A DNA stretch of 64,000 nucleotides, taken from assembly GCF_024679245.1 (NCBI RefSeq), contig NC_090180.1, positions 10,934,507 through 10,998,506 on the forward strand. The letters are read 5' to 3'. The first letter of the stretch is position 1; every line of letters begins with the position of its first letter. The translations under genes and the position numbers were made by a program. The notes under the pieces were generated by a model. That model saw nothing but the letters and a program-made list of their open reading frames with translations. It was not told the DNA's origin and made no database searches. The DNA is from Pseudorasbora parva (taxonomy: Eukaryota > Chordata > Actinopteri > Cypriniformes > Gobionidae). Of this stretch, positions 25,591 to 37,613 are shown piece by piece.

Positions 25591-26192
25591 GCGTGTATAT
25601 GAGTCATTCTCAGTGTTTGGCTCATTTAAAATTGTGAAGATACATTGTTAGCTTATCCATCAAAAGCATGAATGGCCATCACTACAAAGCGCTATCAGAC
25701 TGACATGTGAACGTCAGTTGGGCAGTGAAGGAATTTGAGGTAAGCCGCTGTTTGTTTTAGACAGAGAACAAGGTTGTGCAGTCTCATCATTATTAGGTTG
25801 GACTGGACACACAGGAGTATGGGGAAGGATCCAAACAGCAGCAGACGCTGGGAATGTAAGGGTGGGAGGAGAGACAGAGAGTGGACTTTGTGCTGAGTAA
25901 GGAGAGCTGCAGTGCCCGTCTGCTGCCTCATGATCTCTAAAGTTTTGGTCAAGGCTCAGCCGGCCCAACTCATCTCTCATACGCAGGCCAAGGGCACAGA
26001 CTACATCACAAGCTTTCTCACAGGAAACTCAGCTAAAGGGTTGTTCAATGCTCCGGTAACTTGGAAAAAAAGAACCTAACACTATCCTTGTCACCACTGT
26101 AAAAATAATCTTTTTTCCAAAGACAGAAGACAAAATACATAAATAAAAAAAATAATTAAATAGTGTAAACATTTTTTATTGAAGTAAATCAC
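25591..26192. other. Intron-like sequence, nothing recognised
   Basis: Overlapping minus frames at 25695-25980 show no protein features. Confidence 0.35.
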
Positions 26193-27118
26193 TCCCATGG
26201 CCACAGGTGTATCAAATCAAGCACCTAGGCATGCAGACGCTTCTACAAACATTTGTGAATGGGTTGCTCTCAGGAGCTCACTGAATTCAAGTGTGGTACT
26301 GTAATAGATTGCCACCTGTGCAATAAGTCCATTTGTTAAATTTCCTCACCACTAATTATTCTACGGTCAACTGTTAGTGGTATTATAACAAAGTGGAAGC
26401 AATTGGAAACAAAAGCAACTCAGCCACAAAGTCTTAGGCCACATAAAATCACAGAGTGGGGTCAGCGCTTGCTGAGGTCCACAGTGTGCACAAGTAGCCA
26501 ACTTTCTGCAGAGTCAATAGCAACAGACCCCGAAACTTAATTTGGCCTTCAGATTAGCTCAAGAACAGTGCGTACTGTGTAGAGAGCTTCATGGAATGGG
26601 TTTCCGTGGCCGAGCAGCTGCATCCAAGCCTTACATCAATAAGTGCAATGCAAAGCGTCGGATACAGTGGAGTAAAGCACGCCGCCACTGGACTCTAGAT
26701 CAGTGGAGACGTGTTCTCTGGACGAATCACGCTTCTCTGTTTGGCAATCCGATGGACGAATCTGGGTTTGGCAGCTGCCAGGAGAACGGTACTTGCCTGA
26801 CTGCATTGTGCCAAGTGTAAAGTTTGGTGTAAAGGGATTATGGTGTGGGGTTGTTTATCAGGGTTAGGCTCGGCCCCTTAGTTTCAGTGAAACATCAGTG
26901 CCTGACCTCACAAATGTACTTCTAAAAGAATAGTGAAAAATTCCCATAAACTTACTCCTAAACCTTGAGGAAAGCCTTCCTAGAAGAGTTGAAGCTGTTA
27001 TAGCTGCAAAGGATGGGCCATCTCCATATTAAACCCTATGGATTAAGAATGGGATGTTATTAAAGTTCATGAGCATGTAAAGGCAGACGTCCCAAAACTT
27101 TTGGCAATATAGTGCATA
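26193..27118 (+). mobile_element. Degraded Tc1-like transposon, left end missing
   Basis: The body from ccatggccacaggtgtatca to the right terminus cccaaaacttttggcaatat follows a Tc1-like family very common in fish. The left inverted repeat is absent. A large piece of the transposase is missing between gtttcagtgaaa and catcagtgcctgacc near 26893. It ends directly against another repeat at 27122. Confidence 0.85.
26259..27032 (+). pseudogene. Tc1-like transposase remnant
   Basis: ATG at 26259 starts the usual N-terminus, and the helix-turn-helix part can be followed with several stops and shifts. A readable block includes RELHGMGFRGRAAASKPYI and [14 protein letters not shown]. Directly after that, where the first catalytic Asp normally lies in W-S-D-E, about four bases are lost and the frame changes. 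A deletion near 26893 then removes the rest of the catalytic core except the C-terminal tail, which ends at TAA 27030-27032. Confidence 0.85.
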
Positions 27119-27121
27119 TTG

Positions 27122-27650
27122 AAAGGTATACTATGTAACTTTTTTCCATCATCAAACCTTCTTCCAAAACATGTTTTTGTCTTACCCTGATTCACTATGA
27201 TAAGGCTATTATGGGCGTTTATATTTTTAGATCTCAGTTTAGCTGAAAATTGTGTATTTGCATCACTCGCCCATGCGTTTCTTGTCATATACGTACGTAG
27301 CTCTCTAATGATGTTTATTGTAATGCCTTATATGTTGTGAAGGGTCATATCATTATGGTTGTTGTAGCGTTCTGTTGAAACTTATTTTCAAGGAAGTACC
27401 GTGTCTATAAATAGGTATAGCTGCAGTAAAATCTTCAGCGAGTTAGCTTGAGATCCTTTCCATCTAAACTGGTTAAATCTCTTAAATCTGATAGTGAATG
27501 TGTTATTATTAGCAGTAGAATAATCGCTCTCTTTTTTAGTTATGAGAAAGAACCATATTCATCCTCACAGTCACGAAAAACCAAAACAATGTTCTTCCAC
27601 AAGATGCATGCATTTGTTTTTAAAGGGCAAAAAGTTACAAGTGTACCTTT
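27122..27650. mobile_element. TIR element flanked by TTAA-like sequence
   Basis: The left end aaaggtatactatgtaactt is an imperfect inverted copy of the right end aaagttacaagtgtaccttt. TTAA follows on the right and TTGA precedes on the left. Part of its interior (gaagggtcatatcat, acttattttcaaggaagtac, cgtgtct) recurs at 39510-39690. Confidence 0.65.
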
Positions 27651-28967
27651 AACTATGGCAGAAGAAAATATAATTACATTTTCATTAATTTAGTTTTAGT
27701 ATATTTATTACCTAATAAGTTTCCCCATGACAAATATAATAATAGTAATAATAATAGCTCAGCAAAAAAGTATTATCATAATAAAAGTGAAAAATAGCCA
27801 AAAACTATTTAAAAAAGCATTAAGCTTGTAAAATGCATTTCATTTTTTATGAAGTATTAGCTTTGACAAAACTGTGATAAATCAATGATGGATGGAATAT
27901 CAAATAGCCATGCCACGTGAAAACCAGCTGGAGACTCGACAGAAACAAAACAATCCGGATGCAACAGCGACGTGTGCACGCTGAGGGAGACGCATGTGAG
28001 CCTGTATAATCATCAGTGTGTTTGCCCATTCAGGCTGATTTCAAGAACTCACTGAAAGATATTTTGGTTGGTACATAATATCCTCTTATGTATAATGGCA
28101 CTTAGGTCTCTGTTTACTAGAAACAAAAGCTTCAGAGTCATGAGCCACATAAACCAGCTAATCAGTATTTCATCATGCTCTATGCCATCATAAGTGAGGA
28201 ACGCTGGGTCAATTGGATTTAATTTAACTGAAATTGTACTCAGAGCATTTTTTGCCTGGCAGTTTTAAAAATAATTTGGGTTCCCGATCCCTGCTTCGCC
28301 CTCTAATTTACCCGAAATGTCTCATAACATATCAACATTGAGAGAGAAACACAAACACCCACTGAAATCACAACAATATGAACCAAAAAAAACTAAGAAA
28401 TTGAATCTCGGATGTAAACACTAGTGCACCTTGTATCACATAAAATGATCTGAGCACACACATGAAATGAAATAGGGATGAGGGATCTTTTGTCAATACT
28501 TTCATAAAGTCAATAGCAAGTGTTTTTTATTTGTTTTTATTTTCTATGTGAAAATGAATGCATATCATGAACATTAAAGTCGTAAGTGTTTGCTAACTAT
28601 GTTAAAGCAAATAATTGTGTATAACAAAAGTTTTTATGCATGTATAATTAGCATATTTTTTATTTCAATATGCCTTTGGAATATATAATAAATGGCTTTT
28701 TAACGATTTTATCTATATAAATGACAAAAAATAAATTAGTATAAATATCGGTTTTGTTATCCACAGTTCCTATTATGCGACACCATCATGATAAATATAA
28801 ATATCATAAATATAATACTTTTTGCTAAGCCCTGAAAAGAGTAAAGAAGAGATCAAAACAGTAAATATAATATGTCTATGTTTAGAAAGAATGTGAAAGT
28901 AAACACTAGTTCACCTTAAATCATAAACATGATCGGTATGAAAGGTTTTTTTTATGCAGAAAGTCTA
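27651..28967. other. AT-rich intron-like sequence, nothing recognised
   Basis: No supported exon or repeat. Confidence 0.4.
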
Positions 28968-28984
28968 AAAAAAAAAAAAAAAAA
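28968..28984. repeat. Poly(A) tract
   Basis: A run of about 16-17 A. Confidence 0.8.
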
Positions 28985-29139
28985 TTGGTCCGCTGATTCC
29001 ATTTGGCCCTGGTCATGAATTAAATGATCCGTCCTCAGCTTGTGTTTGCTTATAGAAATAATAAAAACAAAGCAATATCCCAAATGCAACCATATGCATC
29101 GAAAGAAAGACAAAAAATGATAAAGGAGAGGGCAAAAGT

Positions 29140-29380
29140 AATGGACTGTCACACACCTTCCATCAGCAGTATGGGCGCACAACTCAGGGCGTCAGATTAC
29201 AGCCAGCCAGCCAGTCGTGACATCAGCCAAATGCGTGATTCTGACACCAGCAGAGACAAACACACACACACACACACACACGTCTGCCCACTACCACCCA
29301 CTCCTCTCTAATCTAATTACAGCCCCTCAACCAGCTGCTTGTGTCGGCAGACAGCAGCGGCAGGACTGAGGCCGGTGCAG
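29140..29380. other. GC-richer block with an (AC)n run
   Basis: It contains about ten AC units at 29261-29281 and a short ccagccagccag repeat. No coding support; nothing else recognised. Confidence 0.3.
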
Positions 29381-30168
29381 AGTATCAGCAATATTAAATT
29401 TTCATAAACTAAATCTTTTAAAGACAACCTGATACTGCTGTTCTTTTAATAAGTGGACCGGCTGGACAAAGACGCTGTGGTTTCAGACCTCACCCAGTTT
29501 ATTCACTAAAACCACAGTCATCATAACCTTACCTTCAATATGCCTCTTCTTACACAAAAACTAGAGCATTCAGCACAACACCACATCCTTCCCTGAAGGT
29601 GCTCACAGCTGAGCAAACCACTGTCGTGGAATACACAATGAATTCTCAGCTCTGTCCAATTAAAAATCCATGAACCCCAGTGTCTGATATTGCCTCTTCC
29701 ATGACCTTATGGAGCAAGTGCACTAACGTATTCAGCCCAGTTGACACCATCTGCAACTTTGTTGCTGCAAATCACAAGGAATTAGCATTAGTGCTTAGTA
29801 CTCTACAGTGATGATAGCTCATGAAAATGATTATTGTGTGACTTAAAAAAAAAAATTCTGAGCCACTGTGGGCTGTTACTTGAGGTCAATTGGTAAGTGC
29901 TGGCATGCGGAGAACTGATGTGAAACAGTCCATGGCTGGAATCAATTTGATCATGAAAATAGTTAAATGTAAAATGTGCAGCACCGATATGTCATGCACT
30001 ATAATCAGAACACTATTGAGGAGCACATTCACAACTATGTTATGACTAGCCCTTGATCATTTGCTTCTTTTTGTGCAGATGCAAGATACAAAATTATAAT
30101 TATGTTATATATCGCATATATCGGTTTAATTTCATATAAGATACATTTAACAGTTAATTCTCTTTAAA
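29381..30168. other. Intron-like sequence, nothing recognised
   Basis: No supported feature. Confidence 0.35.
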
Positions 30169-30255
30169 CGACATGCCATTCCAAACCTGTAAGACTTTCT
30201 TCTGCAGAACACGAAGATATTTTAAAGAGTATTGGTAACCAAACTGTTGTGTTCC

Positions 30256-30345
30256 AGTCGAGTCACCTTTACTTACATAGCACTTTATATAATACAGATT
30301 GTTTTAATGCAGCTTTACAGTGATAAACAGGGAAAACATGCATTT
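30256..30345 (+). repeat. Short dispersed repeat, copy 1
   Basis: gtcacctttacttacatagc, cactttatataatacagatt and gcagctttacagtg also occur, diverged, at 31943-32035. Confidence 0.55.
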
Positions 30346-30575
30346 TGGCTGACGTTCAGTGTTGATTCAGATCCATTGATCCATTGTAAAGATCAATTAT
30401 TGGTACATTTCATTCATCTGGATTCGGTTTATCATGCTGCTTTGAGGTTTATTACTAACTGTAGAGTCATGACGCATCCCTGTGATTTGTACACACGTGT
30501 GCAATGGCCTCTAGAGTCTCAATGGGACTCTCTTGGTTAAATAAAAGTTAAATAAAAAATAAAATAAAAATCTAT
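30346..30575 (+). repeat. 3' tail of a LINE-like retrotransposon
   Basis: The plus frame reads HLDSVYHAALRFITNCRVMT and then YTRVQWPLESQWDSL, which resembles the C-terminal end of fish non-LTR reverse transcriptases. It stops and is followed by an A-rich tail of repeated aaataaa-like units. The body of the element is absent, as is usual for 5'-truncated LINEs. Confidence 0.5.
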
Positions 30576-30989
30576 AAAACAGTTCTGCAAAAAATGATGT
30601 CATTGCCCAGCTCAGTTCAGTTCTCATACAACAGTGTCACTACAGTCAGAACAATATCGTTGACTATGAAGAAAGAAAGTAATTCGAACTTTGAATGGCA
30701 TGAGGGTGAGTAAAACGACAGAATTTCCATTTTTGGGTCAACTATCCCATGCTCAAAGTTCAATGAAAGGGAGATAATTCTTTTAAAGAAATTGCTTTTT
30801 AAGGACTACACCAAACGGCTGGTAGAGACTACACAAGCTTCCTCCTGGGTTTGTGACATCACTAACCCTGAAATTGACAAACCCTGCCCCCAGGAAATAC
30901 ACACAACAAAGCGGGTGAGACTACAATGACAGAATTTGCTAATCAATGACTTGAAGATAGTTCCCTTCAGCTACATAAATTCATCAATT

Positions 30990-31337
30990 AACCATCCAGG
31001 AGTATCTTGTTGCATATGTTGTCATTTCTTCTTGAGTCTCTCCATTATTTTCTGACTCTGGTTTGAACATAAAAGGCTGAGCAGTTTCATTGCCTGAGGT
31101 TATCAGAGCTGCTAATGCAAGCTCTTGAAGCTCTGCTGCAAGAGCAGCAGCTCGTTTGCATTTAAAGGGACACAAAACGCCACGTTTTTGCTCACCCTCA
31201 AAAAGGGACAATTTTAACATTCTATAAAAATAATCTGTGGGGTATTTTGAGCTAAAACTTCACATACACAATCTGGGGACATCAGAGACTTATTTTACAT
31301 CTTGTAAAAAGTGGCAATCAACCACCCTTTTAATTAT
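30990..31337. repeat. Probable dispersed miniature element
   Basis: The left part includes aaagggacacaaaacgcc and the right part gtattttgagctaaaacttc, cttgtaaaaagtggcaatc and cccttttaatt, an arrangement I associate with a common fish repeat. There is one copy here, so the boundaries are approximate. The 78-codon minus frame inside is not regarded as a gene. Confidence 0.35.
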
Positions 31338-31942
31338 TGTCATGCAAGTCACCACCAGTTACTGTCATAAGGCATTCTTGGTTTCCCTGGTAACATAATT
31401 CAACGTTTGACGTATATGCTGCTAAAAACATTCTGGAAAGAAAATGGTTATAAATAAATTGCACCAGTGCATAAAGCATCATAACAAAAAGACTGACATC
31501 AAAAACAGTGTGTCTGCTGTTGTTAAGGCAATCAGAACAGTGTGTTGCTCTGTTTCTGAAAGTCACATGGTTTTGCTAACATGTCAAGCGGAGGGATTTT
31601 GGAGAGAGGGGGGTCTAATTCGGTGCAGGGTAAGTCCAAGGAGGTCTGTAACACCTGGATAAAAGTATCACTTATACTCATGGCAAAGTTCTTTTTTGTT
31701 CATCGCTTAGAGGTAAAACACAATTTGAAGAGTTTTTGAGTTAGCGAACATCTGACGCTGCCCACACTGCTGACTGTGACAGTTAGATGAATATGTAACT
31801 ACCGTATGTGCTGTGCACTTTTGTCTCATTAACAAAATAAATACACAACAAAATTGAAAAAACGGCAAGCTTTTTTTAATGAAAGCATTTGATCATACCA
31901 GCGATATGTTTGCACCACCTCTACAATTTAGCACGCTAGTAG
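31338..31942. other. Intron-like sequence, nothing recognised
   Basis: Short frames only. Confidence 0.35.
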
Positions 31943-32035
31943 TCACGTTTATTTATATAGCAGCACTTTATACAATGGATTGCTTCAAATCAAGCAGCTT
32001 CACCATATTAAACATAAATTAAACAGTGTCAGTGA
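31943..32035 (+). repeat. Short dispersed repeat, copy 2
   Basis: gtcacgtttatttatatagc, cactttatacaatggattgc and gcagcttcaccatattaaac parallel 30256-30345. Confidence 0.5.
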
Positions 32036-32987
32036 AGTACAACTTCATTTTCTACTATAAAGGAGCTCTCCAGTGTGTTCATGTTTTCACTCGAGGACGT
32101 CTGGGTCTGACCTCTACAGACTGAACAGGACAAATGAAGCAGAAAAGATTTCTACGTTAAAAGAGGGCAGAGCCTCTGTGCACGCACACCTACCCATTAT
32201 GTAATCGGTACGGCCCAATGGTAGTACAAAGGTGTTTACCAACCATAGAAAACTTTGTATTTTATTTTGTGGGTGAGAGGGTGTTTGGATGAAAATGTTT
32301 ATTGGATGAAGCCCCTGAGCTGAGCCTATATGAAGCCATCCATTAGCACTGCCAGTCATCTCAACGAGTCCCAAGCTGTAACAAGAAACCACTGTCAAAA
32401 CATCTACTATAATATAATGAAATATTTACAATTTATATGGTGCTTGAAAAAAAGTCAGAGTACATGGTACCTTTTATATAGCTGTCAGTGGGAAAAAAAA
32501 AGGCTTTTTGGGTCCAGATGGTGTAGCTACAGCATCTACCAGCATGGGCTAACTCGACCATGAAGACACCCAAACCTCCAGTCTTTGGCCAAGTCTGGTG
32601 TAGGTTAGCAAAATAGTTAATACTGCTTACAGCTCATTTAGACGAGTCTGTTGACTGGCTTAATGTGTGTTAATTTTGTCAAAGTATGAATTTATCATGT
32701 AACATTACTGCTGCACACATGCTTTAAGCTACAACTTCTGCTCATAATGGTGAATTATATAAATCACAGTATATCATTACAATAAGTTTACTTAGCTACA
32801 TACAACTAAATGTGACTCGGATGTAACCTATCTAGCACTAAAGCTAAGCAAAAAACAGTGTATATAGCGTCTGTGAATGCATGGGCCTGTGGATGTTTCT
32901 CGCATCGTCTCAGTATGGGGGTAGGTTGGCTCAGAGAAAGGCCACTGTGAGTCAGAGCTCTTAATCCCTCCACAAGCACAGTTTCAC
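32036..32987. other. Intron-like sequence, nothing recognised
   Basis: No splice-supported frame up to the candidate exon at 32988. Confidence 0.35.
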
Positions 32988-33095
32988 CTTTTTCCAAGTC
33001 GTGCTTCTTGAACACTGCGTGAACATGCTGAGAGTACAGAAAGCGTTTGTACATGGGGATGTATTTTCCACAGAGAGCGAACATGCAGCTTGTTG
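32988..33095 (-). CDS. Candidate internal coding exon (unrecognised gene)
   Basis: The minus strand ends at AAAAAG followed by gtgaaac, a good donor. The favoured frame reads through CMFALCGKYIPMYKRF and YSQHVHAVFKKHDLEK and is strongly protein-like. With an acceptor at 33096-33097 the exon is 108 bp (phase 1 at both ends) and fits the exon-like blocks at 48712 and 19690. A second acceptor (gtcctggatgcag) would extend it to 33127 in another phase, adding GNFETASNTSA in the same frame. A second frame is also open, so the reading is not certain. The protein is not recognised. Confidence 0.4.
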
Positions 33096-33336
33096 CTGAT
33101 GTGTTTGATGCCGTTTCAAAGTTTCCACTGCATCCAGGACATCATTAAAAGAAACTCAACAGTATTAATGTGTGGTTTTGAAACACACCTGGAAAAATTG
33201 TTTTATCGGGTTGGAATTCCATTCAAATATCCAAGAGCATCTATAAGATAAATGCATTATGACTGCTTGAACTAGAATTAGTGGGTCAATTACAAATCAG
33301 ACTGCCTAAGATAAAGGAAAGGAACATCTAACGAAT
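33096..33336. other. Flank of the candidate exon
   Basis: It contains the alternative acceptor at about 33128-33129 with a T-rich tract before it. Nothing else was recognised. Confidence 0.3.
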
Positions 33337-33700
33337 TACTATTCAAAAGTTTGGTGTCAATAAGATTTTTTTTTTTTTTTTTTAAAGTCTCTTTTGCTCG
33401 ATAAGGCAGGATTTATTTGATTAATAATACAGTAATATTGTGAAATATTGTTACAATTAAATAACTGTCACATGATCTTTCTAATATGCTGATTTGCTGC
33501 TGAACAAACATTCCTTCTCATCAAATGATGAAAACAGTTGTGTGCTGCTTATTCTTTTTGAGGAAACCGATTCTTTGATGAAAATAAAGAACAGCGTTTA
33601 TTTGAAATAGGAATATTTTTACCAATGTAAAAGTCTTTATTGTCATTTTTGATCATTTGAATGTATCTTTGCTGAATAAAAGTATAAATGTATTTAAAAT
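33337..33700 (+). repeat. Dispersed repeat R1, forward copy
   Basis: It starts tactattcaaaagtttggtg, then ggatttatttgattaataat, tcacatgatctttctaatat, gctgatttgctgctgaacaa and tcattttgatcatttgaatgta-like sequence, the R1 order. Confidence 0.75.
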
Positions 33701-34899
33701 AAATCTTCTTTCAAAAATTGCACATCTTTTCATGAGCAAATATAAAATATTTTCCTTGCACCATGACGTGTTACAAAGAGTATTAGTCATTTTCAAAAAA
33801 ACATTTTTTTTATTCTTTTTCTTCCAATATCAATTCAGAATATTTTGTACATCCCTACGTTTTGGGGGACAAAAGCCTTTTAAAAATTATTTTAAAAGTC
33901 AAAATGAATTCTAATTTAAAGATTAAACCATGCTCAACAAATAAGAGGTGTTCAAGTCATTGAATTACTTACATGTTTAATGTATTCTTTAAAATTAATG
34001 CAATGAACAATATATATGGATAAAAGAAAAATAAACGTCATTGACCCTAGCAACAATTTACATCAGGCAATCTATTCTAGAAAGATATCCATTCCCTCAA
34101 CCAGAAGTTAATTTGATTGCAGAAATCCCCTATACATCATTAAGGGACTTTGCATTGCATCATTTGCGTCTCAGTGCTAAACTCCCATCACTTGCTGACG
34201 TGATTTATTGCAGGTCTGAATCTGAATAATCCTTTCATGGTCATTTATAAAGAGATTAATTCTGGCAGTCATCCATCCAGACAGACAATAATACAGATAT
34301 CTCTGCTCCCCACCCCTGAACCACAAAGTCTTTAATATTTAGCAAGGCTGAATTACAAATGTAGGTAATGACAAAGAGAAATCAGTCTTGCTCAAACAGT
34401 TGTTTGCAACAACAACAAAAAAGTAATAAAAAACACCTTTGGGAACTCTGCATTCATTTGTAATAATACTAATAATGAGTATGTTAAAATACCACCACCA
34501 TCAAAGCTACAGTAAACCACCACAAGATACTCACGTGATGAATTTCCCTGTGAAATCCACACAGAGATCACACATTTCCAAAGTTGGCGTACAAGGAAGC
34601 ACAGAATCACAGTACACATCTTTCGACATACTTCATAGTCCTATAACGGTGGCAGCAGAATGACAGTGTCCTTCAAACTAAACTAAATCTTACAACTGAC
34701 TGGATAGACCATCCAGGTCCTCAATCAACTTCTATTAGTCTAATACAGTCTGACTGCCTTACTTAATTACAGGTCCACATTGAACTGCTTACCCTCTTTC
34801 CTTAAGTGGGGAGACCCTAATCTTCACTTTAAAAAACATTCTTGTCATAAACACTTCATGAAAGTGCAATATGTTGTTGCAGGACCATGTTTAGGTCAA
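33701..34899. other. Intron-like sequence, nothing recognised
   Basis: AT-rich with short frames of no evident meaning. Confidence 0.35.
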
Positions 34900-35110
34900 G
34901 AGGCCCACAGAAACATAACCTAATTGCAGTTCATAAGCAGCGCCGAACGCATAGAGTTGAGAACTATCTTAATCGCATCAGTGGAGATTGGCCAGATTTC
35001 AATGGGATTACAGTGTCATCACCGATCTCACTGCCACAGAAAGTTTAGATTAAAAAAACAGATACACAGGGACACTTTTTAATGACCTTGGGCCAGACGG
35101 TAACGACAAC
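34900..35110. other. Repeat-free complex block, candidate non-coding element
   Basis: Balanced composition and no repeat partner. It contains ccaatgag, a CCAAT-like word. Possible conserved element, unproven. Confidence 0.2.
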
Positions 35111-35503
35111 TGACCAATGAGAGAAAAGATATGCTAAGGTTGAGATGAATCGTTAAGCAATTTAATCTCTACATTTATGATGTTATATAAGGCAAAGCAC
35201 AGAAAGAAGTACTTGGGAAAGAGTAAAAAAAAATGGCATCAGAGACAGTGATTCAAATGCAATGTTTAACAACATCTAGTGAGTCACTTGGAACTGTGTC
35301 TACAAATTACAACCATCTTAATGACCAACCAACAACAACAAAAAAATGGCTTCATAAATATACCAAATAATCAGGGATGGGTGACTATGGTGAACTTGTT
35401 TTCTAAACATGTTTTGGGCAAACTGACTAATACATTTTTTTTTTTTTGCACACCCTTATACTATAAATAATGTATTAATGTAAATGCAAAGTGGTTTGTT
35501 TAA

Positions 35504-35585
35504 AGGGATAGTTCACCCAAAAATGTAACTTCTGTCATCATTTACTCACCATCATGTCATTGAAACGTGCATACATGATTGGGTG
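35504..35585 (+). repeat. Left end of a TTAA-type fold-back element
   Basis: TTAA at 35500-35503 is followed by agggatagttcacccaaaaa and tgtcatcatttactcaccat. No right half follows, so it is a truncated copy. Confidence 0.7.
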
Positions 35586-36170
35586 CAGAAGAGCACTGGC
35601 CTCTGCTATGATTTTATTATTCAAATTGCTTAAAACGACACAATGTAATTTTTGGACCTCTAGCTGTTAATTTCATACAACAGTGTCTTAATTTCATCAA
35701 ATTAACTTTTATGAGTACATAGAACTTTCTTTTTTATTACAATTGACAAAACTAACACATTTTAAGTAAACTGAATTGTTTAGTTGGTTTTCAGTTTTAT
35801 GAATTTGTTTATTTTAATTTAGAAAAACTTAAATGTAACATACTGGGATAGGATTTCTAGGATTCTAGGATTTTGCTTTGCTATGACACTGGAAAAGGAG
35901 AGTAAATGCTAAAATTAAGTGTTATATAATGTTTTTTGTGCAAGATTAATGTTAGCTGAGAGATTTAGTAGAGTTTAATGTTTAGCTATGCTAATTTAGA
36001 AGAGTTTCTGTTATTTTGGGTTTTTTGTAGGGTTACCAACATAGTGATGTGTGAAGCATGAGCTTAGTTTAAAAAACAGGTATCTTAAATGTTGTGTATT
36101 GCCGTACTCATTCAGAAATTGCTATATTGCGCTATACATTTATCACAGAAGTGTGTTACTAATTAGCAAG
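35586..36170. other. AT-rich sequence, nothing recognised
   Basis: No gene or identifiable repeat. Confidence 0.4.
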
Positions 36171-36790
36171 TGTGACGGGAGGGGCACACGACAGAAACCG
36201 TGGGTGTGGTGTCAGCCCTCGAAGAGGCATTTATTTACCTAAACATAAACTGTTCACAAACGGGGAATTGACAAACACAACAGGGGATCTGGTATCCTCG
36301 GTGCGACATGAACTGGTCCCGGAAGGGTAGTGAATGGATAGAATGGGTCCAGGAAAGGGGCGAGGTCTGGCGGTCGCACACGCTTCTCCCTGGTCCGAGG
36401 CACGAGGGGCTGCGGCTTCGATGCAGCGGCTCGTCCTCTTCAGCCTCCAACATCGAGGGGAAGAGCGGCCCGGTATACTAGCCCTTCAGCGGCGTTACAT
36501 GAGCACTTCCATTCTGGACGGCATGTGAGTCCTTCCGCGCTCCCCTCCTGGACCTACAAGGACACCAGTGTGTATGCACAAGGGGAGAGGCCGGTCTCCT
36601 GGAGAGGTACGCTCAGCATTTAACAGTGGGGTTGATGAGACTTCATCACACTCAGGTGTGCCTCATCACTCAATAATTTCAGCTGCCATCCTCTCTCTAT
36701 CACCCACACCAGTCGGGAACCTGGTAAAAGGCGGTGCTTTCAAGGACGGGGTGGCGCTGATTATGGGGGAGAGGCAGTCGCTCCGTCACA
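36171..36790. mobile_element. Probable solo LTR, 620 bp
   Basis: It begins TGTGACGGGAGGGGC and ends GCTCCGTCACA, the TG...CA form of an LTR with an 8-base near-inverted end. A 4-bp duplication caag lies on both sides (36167-36170, 36791-36794). It is far more GC-rich than its surroundings. Internal retroelement genes are absent, which fits LTR recombination. A small DNA transposon with short inverted ends is the alternative. Open frames inside are not meaningful. Confidence 0.55.
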
Positions 36791-36798
36791 CAAGTTAA

Positions 36799-37609
36799 AG
36801 TTTTAGTTCACCCAAAAATTACATTTATGTCATTAATGACTCACCCTGATGATATTACACACCCGTAAGACCTCCGTTCATCTTCAGAACACAGATTAAG
36901 ATATTTTATATTTAGTCCTTGAGAGTATCCAAGTGTATGCACACCATACTGTCCATGACCACAAAGGGAATAAAAACATTGTCAGAGTAGTCCATATTCC
37001 ATATTCTCGCGCGTGGATGATCTGAAAACACCAATAAACAAGTAAGCTGCATTTTATCAATCTCCATTTGAGATGTTTTGCTTAGTTTCATTTAGTCGGA
37101 ATTTGGTCCAAAATAAGTCAATAAGTCAATTGACTTATGAAATAAGTCAATCAGAGCAGAGCTCAGCATTAATATTCATGACTCTTCCAAATAAGGTAAA
37201 AACAGAGCATTACATCCTAGGGACAATTTATAGGGTTGTAAATAGACCTGTAAAACTGTATCTGGACAATTTTTTCCCTTAAATATGCCACATACACTCT
37301 ATGTAGATATCAGAGAACAATTTAACATATTGTTTCAAATCATTCTAGGGCACCTTTTAACGGTAATGAATCAGCGGATTGATTCATGATTCGGATCGCC
37401 AATGTCACGTGATTTCAGCAGTTTGACACGCAATCCGAATCATGAATCAACATGGACAGTAAAGTGTGCCTACACTTGGATACACTCTCGGACTAAATAT
37501 AAAATATCTTAATCTGTGTTCTGAAGATGAACGGAGGTCTCACGGGTGTGGAACGACATTAGGGTGAGTCATTAACGACATAAATTTCATTTTTGGGTGA
37601 ACTAACCCT
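36799..37609. mobile_element. TTAA-flanked fold-back transposon, 811 bp
   Basis: TTAA at 36795-36798 and 37610-37613. The left end tagttcacccaaaaatta is inverted at the right as tttttgggtgaactaaccct. The internal gattcggatcgccaatgtca and tttgacacgcaatccgaatc recur in the 46691 element, so the two belong to one subfamily. Its left TTAA touches the caag of the preceding LTR-like element. Confidence 0.88.
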
Positions 37610-37613
37610 TTAA

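Larger units (their letters stand above)
30169..30749. repeat. TTAA-type fold-back element with inserted or captured repeats
   Basis: The left piece cgacatgccattccaaacctgtaagact and the right piece ggcatgagggtgagtaaa, ending tttttgggtcaactatccc, are the two sides of a fold-back element whose left tip is missing. Between them lie a dispersed repeat and a LINE tail, so this is a composite. Confidence 0.6.

Noticed and set aside
36235..36798. Frames of 64-76 codons
   Set aside because: They are inside the GC-rich LTR-like element and show no retroelement protein features.
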